Source: Rattus norvegicus (Eukaryota > Chordata > Mammalia > Rodentia > Muridae). From it: a stretch of DNA of 64,000 nucleotides. The position numbers and the translations under genes are program-made. Positions 22,876 through 35,659 of this stretch are shown here, one piece after another; within the stretch, counting starts at the first letter, position 1; each line of letters starts with the position of its first letter. The notes beneath the pieces were generated by a model. That model made no database searches, was not told the origin of the DNA, and saw only the letters and a program-made list of their open reading frames with translations. The stretch is from NCBI RefSeq assembly GCF_036323735.1, contig NC_086028.1:41563501-41627500 (forward strand), in the 5' to 3' direction.

Positions 22876-23764
22876 AAAGAGATTTTGTAAGTGAAGGAAC
22901 GAATTCTATGTAGTACAGCACAGTCAGATCACACAATCATATGACTAATGCTGACTGATGAAGTTGCCTACTGTAGTGGCCCCTCCTTCGACAGCTCATT
23001 CAAAGTTAAGTGTTTGGGAGTAATGTACCACCATGTCAGGCAAGCAGTCTACCGCCCAGTTTAGGCTGAGTCAACCCAGCCCACAAGACTTTTTCTAATG
23101 CTACTTAAGATGTTGATTTCCACTATCCACTCTGTGTCAGGAGATACCTGGTTTTGATCCACATTTATCCCTGGGAATTACTGATTTCATTTCCATGGAG
23201 ATAGAATCTACTGGAATCTTCTACATGTGGCTAGCATCTCTCATGAATCTATACAAAATGGCTTCAAGTGCTCTTCCAAATGATAACTCATAGTGGTCTT
23301 CAAGTTCACCCCTGTGGTGTCTATATCAGATGTCCTTCCCTGCTTGTCTCCCCTTAGGTGGAGCAAGGCTGCCTTTTTTAACCCAATAGAATGCCTCAGA
23401 AATGAGAAAATATCACTACAGTGGCAATTAACACTGGTGCTGCTCTCTTATCACAGAGCGCCCTGTCTGGGGGATGCAGGATGCTATGTTGTAAAAAGGC
23501 CCAGGATGCCCTTGCTGATCTCTCTTCCCAGTGGCCACACAAGTGAACCCGGTCGGAAGGGAATTTTCAGTTGTTGGCCAAGTGTTCACATTACATCAGC
23601 TGCAGCCAGTATTTTATCTGTAGCTTCACAAGCGACCAGAATCAGAAACCTGCTGCTAGGTCCCCAGATCTTTACAGATACTGCAGGATGCATTGTTTTG
23701 ACTCTTTCAAGCCTCTGAGTTTCATGAGAATTTGCACAGATCCCCAGAACTTAGCTTTAGGGAC
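22876..23764. other. Unassigned; longest non-repeat open frame
   Basis: A 141-codon plus-strand frame runs from 23293 to 23718. I recognise no domain or motif in it, it has no visible promoter, and a single frame of this length is expected by chance in 64 kb. Confidence 0.4.
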
Positions 23765-24056
23765 ATTTATTTGTAAGGGAGGAGAGGCAGATGCATGTGG
23801 AGACCAGAGAACAACTTAGAATGTTATTCCTCAGGTGCTGACCATTTGTTTTGCTGAGAGAGGTTCTCTCACTAGCCTGGAATCAATAACTCTACTATCT
23901 ATTAAATTGCCTGGACAGTGAGCCTCAGGGACCCTCATGTTTTGGTTTTCCTAGGCTGGGATTACCACCATGAACCATTCCATCTATCTATGTGTGTGCC
24001 TGGGTTCTCATGCTCACCTGGCAAACATTTGTCTACTGAGCTAACTTCCTGGCTTC
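23765..24056 (-). mobile_element. B4/RSINE1-type SINE, minus strand
   Basis: TGTGGAGACCAGAGAACAAC, GAGAGAGGTTCTCTCACTAG, CCTAGGCTGGGATTACCACC and a tRNA-like head (GAGCTAACTTCCTGGC) follow the reversed B4 order. Confidence 0.7.
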
Positions 24057-24139
24057 TTTTTTCTTTCTTTTTTTTTTTTTTTTGTTTGTTTGGTTTTGTT
24101 TGTTTGGTTTTTTTGTTTTGTTTTGTTTTTTGTTTTGTC
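24057..24139. repeat. T-rich / (TTTG)n low-complexity tract
   Basis: A poly(T) run passes into TTTG and TTTTG units, probably the tail of a reversed retroelement. Confidence 0.9.
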
Positions 24140-24830
24140 TTAGGCTTATTTCCTGCTGTTGTGATTTTTAAAAATACCCTGACAAAACCAACTTAAAGGA
24201 AAAGGGGGCTATTTTGCTTACAATTTGTCCTGTCAGGGACCTGACATTCTAACTAAGCAAAGCTAGAGCCCTGCTGTGAGCAGATTCCTGAGAAGGGCTT
24301 GACCTTTTCAAAGAACTTGTCCCCAGAAGACTGTTGTCTCCTTGTCTAAGGAGAATATCTTGCAGTTTAGAGATTCACTTTATATCCTGGGGCTCTTCCC
24401 AGTACTCCCCCCGCCCTAAGCTTCAGTTCCTGCTTCAATTCCTGCTTCAGAGCTTTAAATGCTGTACATTCCTCTCAATAAACAGACCTTGACAACAGAA
24501 CCGTTCTTGGTCTCCTTCTTTTCTCTCCCCCTTGACCCTCAGGTAGCACCTCTTCAGGACCCTGAATAAGTGGACCTGCTGGATGGGCCACTGTCCGTAA
24601 CTAGAGGAAAATAAAGGTGTCAGAATGTTCAAGCAGCAGGTCACATCACATTTGAAGTCAGAGAAACAGAAGGATGAACACAGGCATACTGATTCTCAGC
24701 TTGCACTCTCTGCTCCCTCCCAGATCCACTATGGGTGGGTCATATACAATCGAGAAAATCCCTCACAAGCATGCCCACAGGTCAACATGATTTATACAAT
24801 TCTACATCGAAAGTCAAAGTGAGTTCAGAT
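24140..24830 (-). mobile_element. MaLR/ERVL-type LTR, minus strand, split by a younger LTR
   Basis: The left part (24140-24230: CCTGCTGTTGTGATTTTTAA, CCTGACAAAACCAACTTAAA) and the right part (24591-24830: CAGCAGGTCACATCACATTT, ACTATGGGTGGGTCATATAC) are the two halves of one reversed LTR of the type at 15148 and 62270. The gap is exactly the class II LTR, so this element is the older of the two. Confidence 0.65.
24231..24590 (+). mobile_element. Solo class II (ERVK-like) LTR, plus strand
   Basis: A 360-bp unit starts TGTCAGGGACCTGAC and ends GGATGGGCCA. It is flanked by TTGTCC (24225-24230) and CTGTCC (24591-24596), a six-base duplication with one mismatch, as expected for ERVK elements. A poly(A) signal (CAATAAAC at 24477-24484) precedes a pyrimidine-rich U5. 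No internal region remains. Confidence 0.72.
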
Positions 24831-25279
<449 letters not shown>

Positions 25280-26044
25280 CCACCTCCTTTCATTCTCCCT
25301 CCCTGCTCCCTTCCCTCCTCCCATGGATTGGCTTAGTTTTCTAAGCATCTACAGAGCTGTGTAGTCAAAAAGCAAAGAATGTTGGAATGTTGGAGACCTC
25401 AGGAAAGAATCATGCCCCTTTCCCCAGACCCCTGCAATGTGAATCTCTTGTTATGCCCATGTAGGTTATGTGTGTGCCTTCCTGTGGATAAAAACTCATG
25501 AAATAGAAGAAGTTTATAAGAGCTGCTTGAAGAAGTAACTCTAAAATGAAGGTAACTTAGGGCAATAACTAAGTTCAGCTGTCGTACTGGGTGGCATAGC
25601 CTCCCAGTGCTCAGATTAATGCCATGTGGACAGAGAACATTTTCCTGTCACTAGATCAATCCACTTTATAGAATAAATGTAAACGCTTGATAAATATAGG
25701 CTCTATTGAGCAAAGGGGATGCTCATAAGCATTGATGGAGGTAAAAAAAAATCCATTCTTGATTGAGCATAAGGACAAGACAATCAGAAAAGTACTTGGT
25801 TTTAGACAAATAGATGTGTACTTATGGCCATGGCTTCATAACTACAAAGTCATGGCACATTTGAGTCAAGCCACTTTGCAAAACTGAAAAGTTCACCTCA
25901 CCACTGTGCAGACCACAGATGAAGTATTCCTTTTATTTTGCAACAAACCACACTGGTAGCCATCAACATGACAGTAACTTTCTGGCTAGCTGGCAGCCTG
26001 AGATATGGTACAATATGGTGGCCAGAAAGACAGGCATCTTAGAA
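25280..26044. other. Unassigned sequence
   Basis: No gene or confident repeat. Confidence 0.45.
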
Positions 26045-26205
26045 AACAGCCTGGGTCTGAGTCTATGATCTGCTTATTACTTAGTCTATAATGATTTGGA
26101 ATCAGTTCTTCAACTTATCCCTACCTGTCCCCTCATAAATAGAATTTGAGTAACAATGATGCTACCAGTATAGGGATGCTGTAAATCAAATGATTAATGT
26201 TTACA
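26045..26205 (+). mobile_element. MIR SINE, plus strand
   Basis: CAGCCTGGGTCTGAGTCTAT, TTCTTCAACTTATCCCTACC, CCTCATAAATAGAATTTGAG and GATGCTGTAAATCAAATGAT follow the MIR core in sense orientation. Confidence 0.7.
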
Positions 26206-26399
26206 AAAACCCCTACCCCAGCTTCAGGTTTAGGATTACTACCACATGGATAGCAGCAATTATCATTAGTATTATCCTATCCATGTCATTTTTCTTAAGA
26301 AGAAATAAGTGTTGTTTATGTAAGTCCAGCATCATAAAACTTATATACATGCTCAGAGGAAAGGGCCACATGTTCAAACATCGTTTATCATTTGGAAGA

Positions 26400-26960
26400 G
26401 GAAGATAATTTAAAAGTCATTCTTAGCATCCAGTAGACTTGGTCATGTTCTCTAGGATAAGCCTGATAAGACGGGTGAGTACGGGAGCGTTTGTAGGACA
26501 CTTTAGCTGGAAATAGAGACTTCTTAGAAGGCCTCACCATCTCTCTCGCCATGTGCTGAAGTCTGCACTGACGGCATACGGATCTGCCTTCAAATAATAC
26601 ATGGGCAAATATATCCCAATGCGCTTCTGGGAGAAATGAGCATTCATCTGCGGTTTGTTGGCTTTCCAAATGCAGAAGCAGAGATTTAAACCATATTTAG
26701 GTCCCAACACAACCATCCTCAGATCCAATCTTTTCTAATGCCCATTTTTATCCATGTACAGCGCATAATTAAATGCTAGCGGGAAGAGCACTGTATTTAG
26801 AAACGAACAAGGCAGGATCATCGGCCACTGCTATTTATATATGCCTAGGCTCAAATATCTCAGGCTCTACATGTTCACTGCTGACACTGCTTAGTCTTAA
26901 ATCGCTGTTTAAAGTATACATTTCATTTTGGAAGGGTGTGTCTGTTGGGCAGTTATAGCC
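26400..26960. other. Candidate non-coding regulatory block
   Basis: Repeat-free, with more CpGs than its flanks and motifs such as CGCATAATTAAATGCTAGCG (26761-26780) and CTTAAATCGCTGTTTAAAGT (26896-26915). Two overlapping minus-strand frames (26388-26669, 26534-26728) encode nothing that I recognise. An ancient conserved element is possible but untested. Confidence 0.28.
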
Positions 26961-27789
26961 AAGAATCACATAACCTGAAAACCTATGGGACACCAGAAGA
27001 ATGCTCTGCACATCTGCCTGAGAAGATTCTTTGATTGAGTGTTTAGAAAATGCCTATCCCAAGTCACAGGAGGATTCAGACACAGGGCAAGTATCTGTGT
27101 CACATACCGAAACCCTGGGGAAACAGTGACTACCTCCTGTAGGTCACACTGGAATGATGTCCTGGGACCATCAGGAACACTTCCTATAAGTCACCTGCAA
27201 GCATTGTGCTGGAACCCTTACAACCAGTTCCTGGCAAGGCCAGATGTAATGTAGCAGTGTTTCCACAAGAATCCACACAGACACATCGAATCAATGAAAA
27301 TTAGCATCACCACTGTTTACTGTGCCCCGGGACACTCCATTTCCATCTTTCTTATTACATCATTCAGTCCTCAGTTATAAATGATCTGAACCAGGTTTGC
27401 TCATCTCTGTACTATGTGGCTGACTCATCCATGACACATTGGTCCATCTTAGGAAATACGCTTGGAGACCTGGTCAGTGAGGAACCCATTACACAAAATG
27501 CCTCTTCAGGAGATACAATTCACTAATCACACAAGATACACTTTTAAAGTAAGTAGTGCAGTGGAGAGGACGTTACTATATCCTCAAAGTGGTTCACTAT
27601 ATCCAGCTTCTCTCCCTCACCAGTCCTATTCTCAAAACTCATGGGACACATGTCAAGATGGCTTTCCTTTAGTGGGTATGGATGACACTATGGAGCTGAT
27701 GGGCATTGCATCACCATGCTCAACAATGCCATTATTGACACACCTAGACAAGGACTTGTTTCTTTGTTTTTTCTTACTCTTGCTGTCTT
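26961..27789. other. Unassigned sequence
   Basis: No gene or repeat recognised. A 153-codon frame at 27462-27923 runs into a reversed SINE and is taken as chance. Confidence 0.4.
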
Positions 27790-28045
27790 GTTTTTCCTGC
27801 TCGTTTTGTTTTGTTTGTGTTGGGTGGTTGCTATGTAGCTCGGGTTGGCATGCTGGTCTAAACCTTCCTACCTCAGCTTCAACGATTCTGAGATTATATC
27901 CATGCATCACCACACCACCTTAATTTTTTTTATCTAATGCTTTCAAATGTTGTCTGTTTCCTTGCTTGCTTGCCATGGTATAGATTGAAATCAATGCTTC
28001 ACCTGTGCTAGGCCAGCACTCTACCACGGTGTTCCATATCTACCA
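27790..28045 (-). mobile_element. B4-type SINE, minus strand
   Basis: The B1-derived half (GTTGCTATGTAGCTCGGGTT, CCTACCTCAGCTTCAACGAT) is followed by the tRNA(Ala)-derived half (CCTGTGCTAGGCCAGCACTC, TACCACGGTGTTCC). This is the reversed order of B4. Confidence 0.7.
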
Positions 28046-28047
28046 TA

Positions 28048-28230
28048 CAATTATTCATTCATTCATTCATTCATTTACTTATTTATTTATTATCAGAAAG
28101 GATCTGGGCATGTGTCACAGGCTAGCTTTGAGCTCATGTTATAGTCCAAGCTGACCCCAAGCTCTCAGGGATCACCCTGCATTAGACTCCTAAGTGGTGG
28201 AGTTATAACATGTATCGTCAGCCCTACAAG
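28048..28230 (-). mobile_element. Old B1-like SINE, minus strand, with ATTC/ATTT tail
   Basis: An ATTC/TTTA array (28048-28093) precedes GGCTAGCTTTGAGCTCATGT, CTGACCCCAAGCTCTCAGGG and CTAAGTGGTGGAGTTATAAC, the reversed B1 landmarks. Confidence 0.6.
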
Positions 28231-28234
28231 TGTT

Positions 28235-29350
28235 TCATATTATATTTTAGGTTCTTTTGGGAATGTGCCTAGAAGTGATTCTTCTGTCATAGAGTAGCTC
28301 TATGCTTAACTCTTGAATAACTTCCAACCTGCTCTATAAATGACTGCAGTTTCATGTTCACAACAGCAGTGCACAAGTGTCCCCATCGTCTCCCATCATT
28401 CCCCTCCTCATTCACACTGATGCTGTCTGTCTGGGCACGTGTGCTCTCTGGGCATGAGTACGCTCACCATTGTCTTATGGTTTTTATTGTTTTGCTTTAA
28501 CAGTTAATGGTGTTGAGAATCTTCTCATGTTCATTAACATTCTTCTAGCTTATTTAAAGAGTGCTGTATCCAAATCCTTAGTCGGTTCTAATTAGGTAAT
28601 TGCTCTTTTTGCTACTGGTTTATACCAGTTCTATTATTTGTGACCTCTCAGTCCACTCCAGATGCATGCTTTGCACATGGTTTTTCCATTCCATGAATCA
28701 TCTCTTCATTTTCTTGATAGTGCCCTTTATATGCAAACAGTTTTCATTTTGGTGCCAACTTACTAATATTTTTCTTTAGTTGCTTCTAATTGCAGCTGTT
28801 GTTGAGCCTCCGACCTCTAAGTTTTAGTGCTATGTTTTCATCCATGAGTTCTTTAGATTTAACTCTTTGATTTGTAGTTTCGATCCATGTAAACAAATGA
28901 CATTTCAGTAGTGTAAATTATTCATCCCTCTTCTCTCAGGCTGGCTTCATCACAAAAATGACATCTTCTGTACATGACATGCCTATTGACACAGAACTAC
29001 AGCTTCTACCTCATACAGTGATCTTTTGGTTTTTAAATCAGATGGGAAAGAAATAAGCGTCACAAGTCTAGAATCTGTACCATCTGTTACCTGTTATCCA
29101 TGTGGATGCGAGTGCATTCCAATTACTCTGGGCAGTCTTTCATTTCAGACAGAATGAGTCCAGTTAGGATTTCTTGCAGAGATGGTGGATGGTGTTATGG
29201 ACTCTGAGGCTGTTGTTTACCTGGGAATACCTTGACTTCTCCTTCAGCTCTATAGGACAGTTTTGTGGAATGTAAATTCTTGGTTGTCAAGATTTTGAGC
29301 ACAGTGTCCCACTGACTCCTGAGTACCATAGCAGCTCTCCAGGGATCCAT
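28235..29350 (-). mobile_element. Decayed old L1, minus strand
   Basis: Phrases such as GGTGTTGAGAATCTTCTCAT, ATCATCTCTTCATTTTCTTG and CAGTTTTCATTTTGGTGCCA follow the antisense of old L1 ORF2. Further on, ACCTTGACTTCTCCTTCAGC and AAATTCTTGGTTGTCAAGAT match a more 5' part. The coding frames are lost. Two fragments of one insertion, or of two, cannot be told apart by eye. Confidence 0.55.
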
Positions 29351-29449
29351 TGTTAGTCCTTTAGACTAATAAAGGGACTAATTAGATTGAGGAACCCTAG
29401 TATGCACTGAGCCACCTAAATCTTGATCCTTTCAAGGTTATCTCCTGGA

Positions 29450-29519
29450 CTGGAAAAGTAGCAGCCATAGAGTACTTACCTAGGATGCTCAAGGTCCTAT
29501 TTCAACCCCAACATGGGAT
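29450..29519 (+). mobile_element. ID-like SINE remnant, plus strand
   Basis: CATAGAGTACTTACCTAGGA, TGCTCAAGGTCCTATTTCAA and CCCCAACAT resemble the tRNA(Ala)-derived head of ID/B4. Its A-tail side has become the trinucleotide array that follows. Confidence 0.5.
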
Positions 29520-29617
29520 GCTGCTGCTGCTGCTGCTGGTGGTGGTGATAGTGGTGGTGATGGTGATGGTGGTGGTGGTGGTGGTGGTGGTGGTGGTGGT
29601 GGTGGTGGTGGTGGTGA
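29520..29617. repeat. (CTG)n(GTG)n microsatellite
   Basis: Six CTG units, then about 30 GTG units with a few GAT/GTGAT interruptions. Confidence 0.97.
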
Positions 29618-29928
29618 TAAAAAAAATCTCTATTTTTCACTTTTTTAAAACTTTATTACAATTTGCCTAAACGAGAGTCTCTAGTTTTACCTTATTTAAA
29701 GTACATAGACTATTGGAATTTTAAACTCAAATTTAGAGAACTTCAGCAATTACTTCTAGATGTCCTTTCATCTCTGCTTCCTTTCTTTTGTGGGTTCACA
29801 TTCATAGTGTAGATCATGGTTCTTACCCACACTCTGTTGCTTGGTTTCCTTGTGTAAGCTGAATAATCCAACCCATCTCCATTGCTCTTTCTTCCCTTCG
29901 CCCAGATCTCCATTCTCTGGTCAAATGT
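29618..29928. other. Unassigned sequence left of the L1
   Basis: No gene recognised. The part after 29929 resembles the repeat at 35979-36123. Confidence 0.45.
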
Positions 29929-30766
29929 CAAGCTTTTTCTATACATTGCCCAGCTCAGAATGTCTAGTCTTTTTTTCTGTTTTCTTCTTCTTCTTTTTTT
30001 TTATTGGATTTTTAATTTACATTTCAAATGTTATCCCCTTTCCCAGTTTCCCATCCATAAGCCCCCTATCGAAACCACCCTCCCCCTGCTTCTATGAGGA
30101 TGTTCTCCTACCCAACCACCTATCCCATCCTACCTCCCAACCCTGAGATTGCCCTACACTGGGCCATCGAGCCTTGGCAGGACCAAGGGATTCTCCTTCT
30201 TGATGCCCAACAAGACATCCTCTGCTACATGTGCAGCTGGAGCCATGGGTCAGTCAATGTGTACTCTGGATGTTGGTTTAGTCCCTGGGAGCTCTGGTTG
30301 GTTAGTATTGTTATGGGGTTGCAAGCCACTTCAGCTCCTTCAATCCTTTCTCTAACTCCTCCACTGGGGACCCCATTCTCATTTCAATGATTGGTTGTGA
30401 GCCTCAGCCTCTGTATTTGTCATGCTCTGGGAGAGCCTATCAGAAGACAGCTATATCAGGCTCCTGTCAGCATGCACTTCTTGGCATCAGCAATATTGTC
30501 CAGATTTGGTAGCTATATATGGGCTAGATCCCCAGGTGAGACAGTCTCTGATAGCCTTTCCTTCAGTCTCTGCTCCATACTTTGTCTCCATATTTCCTCC
30601 TGTGAATATTTTTGTTCCCCCTTCTAAGAAGGACTGAAGCATCCACACTTTGGTTCTCCTCCTTGAGTTTCATGTGAGCTGTGGATTGTAACATGTGTAA
30701 CCCAAGCTTTGGGGCTAATATCCACGTATCAGTGCATAATGTGTGCTTTTTTATGTTTGAGTTACT

Positions 30767-33700
30767 TCACTTAGAATGATATTTTCTAGTTCCATCCATT
30801 TGCCTCTTAATTTCATGAACTGGGTAGCTTAATTTCATGAATTTCATAGCTGAGTAGTACTCCATTGTGTAAATGTACCACATTTTCTGTATCCATTCCT
30901 CCATTGAAGGACAACTGTGTTCTTTCCAGCTTCTGGCTATTATAAATAAGGCTGCTATGAACATACTGGAGCATGTGTCTTTGTTATATGTTGGGGCATC
31001 TTTTGGGTATATGTCCAGGAGTGGTACAGCTGGATTCTCAGGTAGTACTATGTCCAATTTTCTGAGGAACCTCCAGACTTATTTCCAGAGTGCTTTTACC
31101 AGTTTCCAGTCCTACCAACAATGGAGGAGTGTTCTTTCTCCACATCCTTGCCAGTGTCTGTTGTTGCCTGAGTTTTTTTATCTTAGCCATTCTGACTAGT
31201 GTTAGGTGGAATCTCAGGGTTGTTTTTATTTGCATTTCCCTGATGACTAAGGATGTTGAACATTTCTTTAGGTGCTTCTCAACCATTTGATATTCCTCAG
31301 CTGAGAATTTTTTGTTTAGCTCTGTACCCCATTTTTTAGAGTTATTTGTCTCTCTGGAGTCTAACTTCTTGAGTTCTTTGTATATTTTGGATATTAGCCC
31401 TCTATCAGATGTAGGATTGGTAAAGATCTTTTCCCAGTCTCCTTTGCCTTACAGAAGCTTTGCAATTTTATGAGGTCCCAGGTGTCAATTCTTGATCTTA
31501 CAGCATAAGCCAATGGTGTTCTGTTCAGGAAATTTTCCCCAGTGCCCATGTGTTCGAGACTTTTCCCCATTTTTCTTCTATTAGTTTCAGTGTATCTGGA
31601 TTTTTGTGTAGGTCCTTGATCCACTTGGACTGGTGCTTTGTACAGGCAATAAGAATGGGTAGATTTGCATTCTTCTACATGCTGACCTCCAGTTGAACCA
31701 GCACCATTTGTTGAAAATGTTATCCTTTTCCACTGGATGGTTTTAGTTACTTTGTCAAAGTCAAGTGACCATTGGTTTGTGGGTTCATTTCTGTGTCTTC
31801 AATTCTATTCCATTGATCTACCTGGCTGTGTCTGTACCAGTACCATACAGTTTTTGTCACTACTGAACTGTAATACAGCATGAAGTCAGGGATGGTGATT
31901 CCTCTAGTTCTTTTATTGTTGAAGATAATTTTCGCTATCCTGAGTTTTTTGTTATTCCAAATGAATTTACAAATTGTTCTTACTATATGAAGAATTGAGT
32001 TAGAATTTTCATGGGGATTGTATTGAATCTGTTGATTGCTTTTGGAGAGATGGCCATTTTACTATATTAATCCATTAATCGGTAGATCCATGAGCATGGG
32101 AGATCTTTCCATCTTCTGAGATCTTCAATTTCTTTCTTCAGAGACTTGAAGTTCTTGTATTACAGATCTTTCACTTGCTTGGTTAGAGTCACAACAAGGT
32201 ATTTTATACTATTTGCTACTATTGTAAAGGGTATCATTTCACAATTTCTTTCTCAGCCTGTTTATCCTTTGAGTAGAGGAAGGCTTTTGATTTGTTTTGA
32301 GTTAATTTCATATCCAGCCATTTTGCTGAAGTTGTTTATCGGGTTTAGTAGCTCTCTGGTGGAACTTTTGGAGTCACTTAAGTATACTACCATATTATCT
32401 GCAAATGGTGATATTTTGACTTCTTCCTTTCCGATTTGTATCCCTTTGACCTCCTTTTGTTGTCTGATTACTCTGGCTAGGACTTTGGATACTATATTGA
32501 ATAGGTAGGGAGTGAGTGGGCAGCCTTGTCTAGCTCCTGATTTTAGTGGGATTGCTTCAAGTTTCTGTCCATTTAGTTTAATGTTAGCTACTGGTTTGCT
32601 GTATATGGCTTCTACTATGTTTAGGTACTGGCCTTGAATTCCTATTCTTTCCAGGACTTTTATCATGAAGGGGTGTTGAATTATGTCAAATGCTTTCTCA
32701 GCATCTAAGGAGCTGATCATGTGAGTTTTTCTTTCTTTGAGATTGTTTATATAGTGGATTACACTGATGGATTTCTGTATATTGAACCATCCCTGCATGT
32801 CTGGGATGAAGCCTACTTGATCATAATAGATGATCGTTTTGATGTGTTCTTGGATTCGGTTTGTGAGAATTTTATTGATTAATTTAGCATCAATATTCAT
32901 AAAAGAAATTGGTCTGAAGGTTTTTTCTTTGTTGGGTCTTTGTGTGCTTTAGGTATAGTGTAATTGTGGCTTCATAGAAGGAATTGGGTAATGTTCCTTT
33001 AGTTTCTATTTTGTGGAATATTTTGGAGAGTATTGGTCTTCTATGAAGGTTTGATAGAATTCTGCACTAAACCCATCTGGCCCTGGGTCTTTTTTGGTTG
33101 GGAGACTTTTAATGACCGCTTGTATTTCTTTACATGTTATGGGACTTTTTAGATGGTTTATCTGTTCCTGATGTATCTCTGGTACCTGGTATTTGTCTAG
33201 GAAATTGTCCATTTCCTGCATATATTCAAGTTTTGTTGACTATAGGCTTTTGTAGTAGGATCTGATGATTTTTTTTTATTTTCCTCAGTTTCTGTTGTTA
33301 TGTCTCCCTTTTGATTTCTGGTTTTGTTCATGCGGATACTGTCTCTGTGTCATCTGGTTAGCCTGACTAAGGGTTTATCTATTTTGTTGATTTTCTTAAA
33401 GAACCAGCTCCTAGCTTTGTTGATTATTTGTATAGACCTTTTTGTTTCTACTTGGTTGATTTCAGCCCTGAGTTTGAATATTTCCTGTGGTCTACTTTTC
33501 CTGGGTGTATTTGCTTCCTTTTTTTCTAGAGCTTTTAGGTGTGCTGTCAAGCTGCTAGTGTATGCTCTCTCCTGTTTCATTTTAGAGGCACTTAGAGCTC
33601 TGAGTTTTGTTCTTGGCACTGCTTTCATTTCCCTAAGTTTGGGTATGTTGTACCTTCATTTTCATTAAATTCTAAAATGTCTTTAATTTGTGTCTTTATT

Positions 33701-34440
33701 TCATCCTTGACCAAGTTATTATTGAGTAGAGCATTGTTCAGCTTCCATGTGTATGTGAGTTTTCTTCTGTTTTTGTTGTTTTTGAAGACCAGCCTTAGTC
33801 CATGGTGATCTGATAGGATGCATGGGATTATTTCCATCTTCTTTTATCTCTTGAGGCCTATTTTGTGACTGATAACATGGTCAATTCTGGAGAAGGTACC
33901 TTGAGGTTCTGAGAAGAAGGCATATATATTCTTTTGTTTTAGGATGAAATGCTGTATAGATATCTGTTAAATTTATTTGGTTCATAATTTCTGTTTCCAT
34001 GATCTGTACATTGATGAAGGTGGGGGATTGAAGTTTCCCACTAATATTGTGTGAGGTGCAAGGTGTGCTTTGAGTTTTAGTAAGATTGTTTATGAATGTT
34101 GGTGCCCTTGCATTTGGAGCATAGATATTTAGGATTGAGAGGTCATCTTGGTGTATTTTTCTCTTTGATGAATATGAAGTATCCTTCCTTATCTTTTTTG
34201 ATAACTTTTAGTTGAAAGTCTATATTATTTGATATATAATAATAAGCTCTAGCTTGTTTCTTGGGACCGTTTGCTTGGGAAATTGTTTTCCAGTCTTTAA
34301 CTATGAGGCAATGTCTGTCTTTGTTACTGAGGTGTGTTTCCTGTATGCAGCAAAATGTGGGGTCCTCTGTATGTATCCAGTCTCTTAGTCTATGTCTTTT
34401 TATTGGAGGAATTGAATCCATTGATGTTGACAGGTATTAG
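30767..34440 (-). pseudogene. L1 ORF2 remnant (endonuclease-reverse transcriptase)
   Basis: In life ORF2p nicks DNA and copies L1 RNA at the cut. Endonuclease N-terminus: 34143-34421, with the motif QETHL in its usual place. RT: an intact 212-codon stretch at 32262-32900 contains the finger/palm motifs (SLDAEKAFD, GARQGCPLTPYLFN). The catalytic FADD motif reads FADN (codons at 32394-32405), so a metal-binding Asp is lost. The C-terminus (30767-31057) holds PTYNKDTC and QKMWYIYTMEYYSA and then diverges. Linker frames at 33006-33221, 33350-33628 and 33625-33837 are offset from each other, so several frameshifts and stops separate these blocks. The size matches the family. Confidence 0.93.
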
Positions 34441-34531
34441 GAGCCAATTATTGTTGTTTCATGTTATTTTTGTTGCTAGAGGTGGTATTATGTTTTTGTA
34501 GCTATCTTCTTTTGGCTTAGTTGAAAGAAGA

Positions 34532-35585
34532 TTACTTTCTTGCTTTTTCTGGGGTGTAGTTTCCTTCCTTGTATTGGAGTTTTCTATCAATTATCTTTTG
34601 TAGGACTGGGTTTGTAGAAAGATATTGTGTAAATTTGCTTTCGTCATGGAATATCTTGGTTTCTCCATCTATGTTAAGTGAGAGTTTTGCTGGATACAGT
34701 AGCCTGGCCTGGCATTTGTATTCTCTTAGTGTCTGTATGACATCTGCCCAGGATCTTCTAGCTTTAATTGTCTTTGTTGTGAAGAATGATGTAATTCTGA
34801 TAGGTCTATCTTTATATGTTACTTGATTTTTTTCCCTTACTGCTTTTAATATTCTGTCTTTGTTTTGTGCATTTGGTGTTTTGACTATTATGTGACAGGA
34901 GGAATTTCTTGTCTGGCCCAATCTATTTGTAGTCCTGTAGGCTTTTTTTTATGTTTATGGGCATCTCTTTCATTAGGTTAGGAAAGTTTTCTGCTATAAT
35001 TTTGTTGAAAATATTTACTGGCCCTTTAATTTGGAAATCTTTGCTCTCTTCTATACCTATTTTCCTTAGGTTTGGTCTTCTCATTGTGTCTTGGATTTTC
35101 TGGATGTTTTGGTTTAGGAACTTTTTGTGTTTTGCATTTTCTTTAATGGTTGTGTCAATGTTTTCTATGGTATCTTCTGCCCCTGAAATTCTCTCTTCTA
35201 TCTCTTGTATTCTGTTGGTAATGCTTGCATCTATAACTCCTGATCTTTTTCCTAGGTTTTGTATTTCTAGGGTTGTCTCTCTTTGTGAGTTATTCATTAT
35301 TTCTATTTTCATTTTTAGATCCTGCATGGTTTTGTTCAATTCCTTTGCCTGTTTGGGTGTGTTTTGTGTTTCCTTTTTAAGAGCTTCTATATGTTTACTT
35401 GTGTTGTCCTGTATTTCTTTAAAGGAGTTATTTATGTCCTTTTTAAAGTCCTCTAACATCATCATGAGTTGTGATTTAAAATCAAAATCTTGCTTTTCCA
35501 GTATATTGTGCTATCTAGGGCTTGCTGTGGTAGGGGAATTGGGTTCTAATGATGCCAAGTGGCCTTGATTTCTGTTGCTTAGGTT
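34532..35585 (-). pseudogene. L1 ORF1 remnant (RNA-binding chaperone)
   Basis: ORF1p normally trimerises and coats L1 RNA. A 180-codon frame (34923-35465) carries the coiled-coil (heptad-like repeats, many Glu/Lys/Ile/Asn) and the start of the RRM-like part (ending NIKKSLQDYK). A 129-codon frame (34532-34921), shifted by one, carries the rest of the RRM and the C-terminal domain (ARRSWADVIQTLRE, RLLYPAKLSLNIDGETK). A small deletion at about 34918-34926 broke the frame. The N-terminal part (35466-35585) is weak. The antisense 205-codon frame at 34951-35568 is a shadow. Confidence 0.92.
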
Positions 35586-35659
35586 CCTGCCCTTGCTTCT
35601 CGTTATCTGCTTTTCTCTGGTGTTAGCTGGTCTTGCTATCTCTGACAGTGGCTTAACCC

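Noticed and set aside
23293..23718. 141-codon open frame in unique sequence
   Set aside because: No domain, no promoter or splice signals, and a length expected by chance in 64 kb.
27462..27923. 153-codon open frame
   Set aside because: Its 3' third is a reversed B4 SINE and the rest has no recognisable homology.
29841..31290. Plus-strand frames of 66-108 codons
   Set aside because: They lie on the reverse of the L1 3'UTR and ORF2 end.
32146..33668. Plus-strand frames of 114-120 codons rich in hydrophobic residues
   Set aside because: Antisense of L1 ORF2; the hydrophobic look comes from the reversed A-rich strand.
34951..35568. 205-codon plus-strand frame
   Set aside because: It is the antisense shadow of L1 ORF1 on the minus strand.
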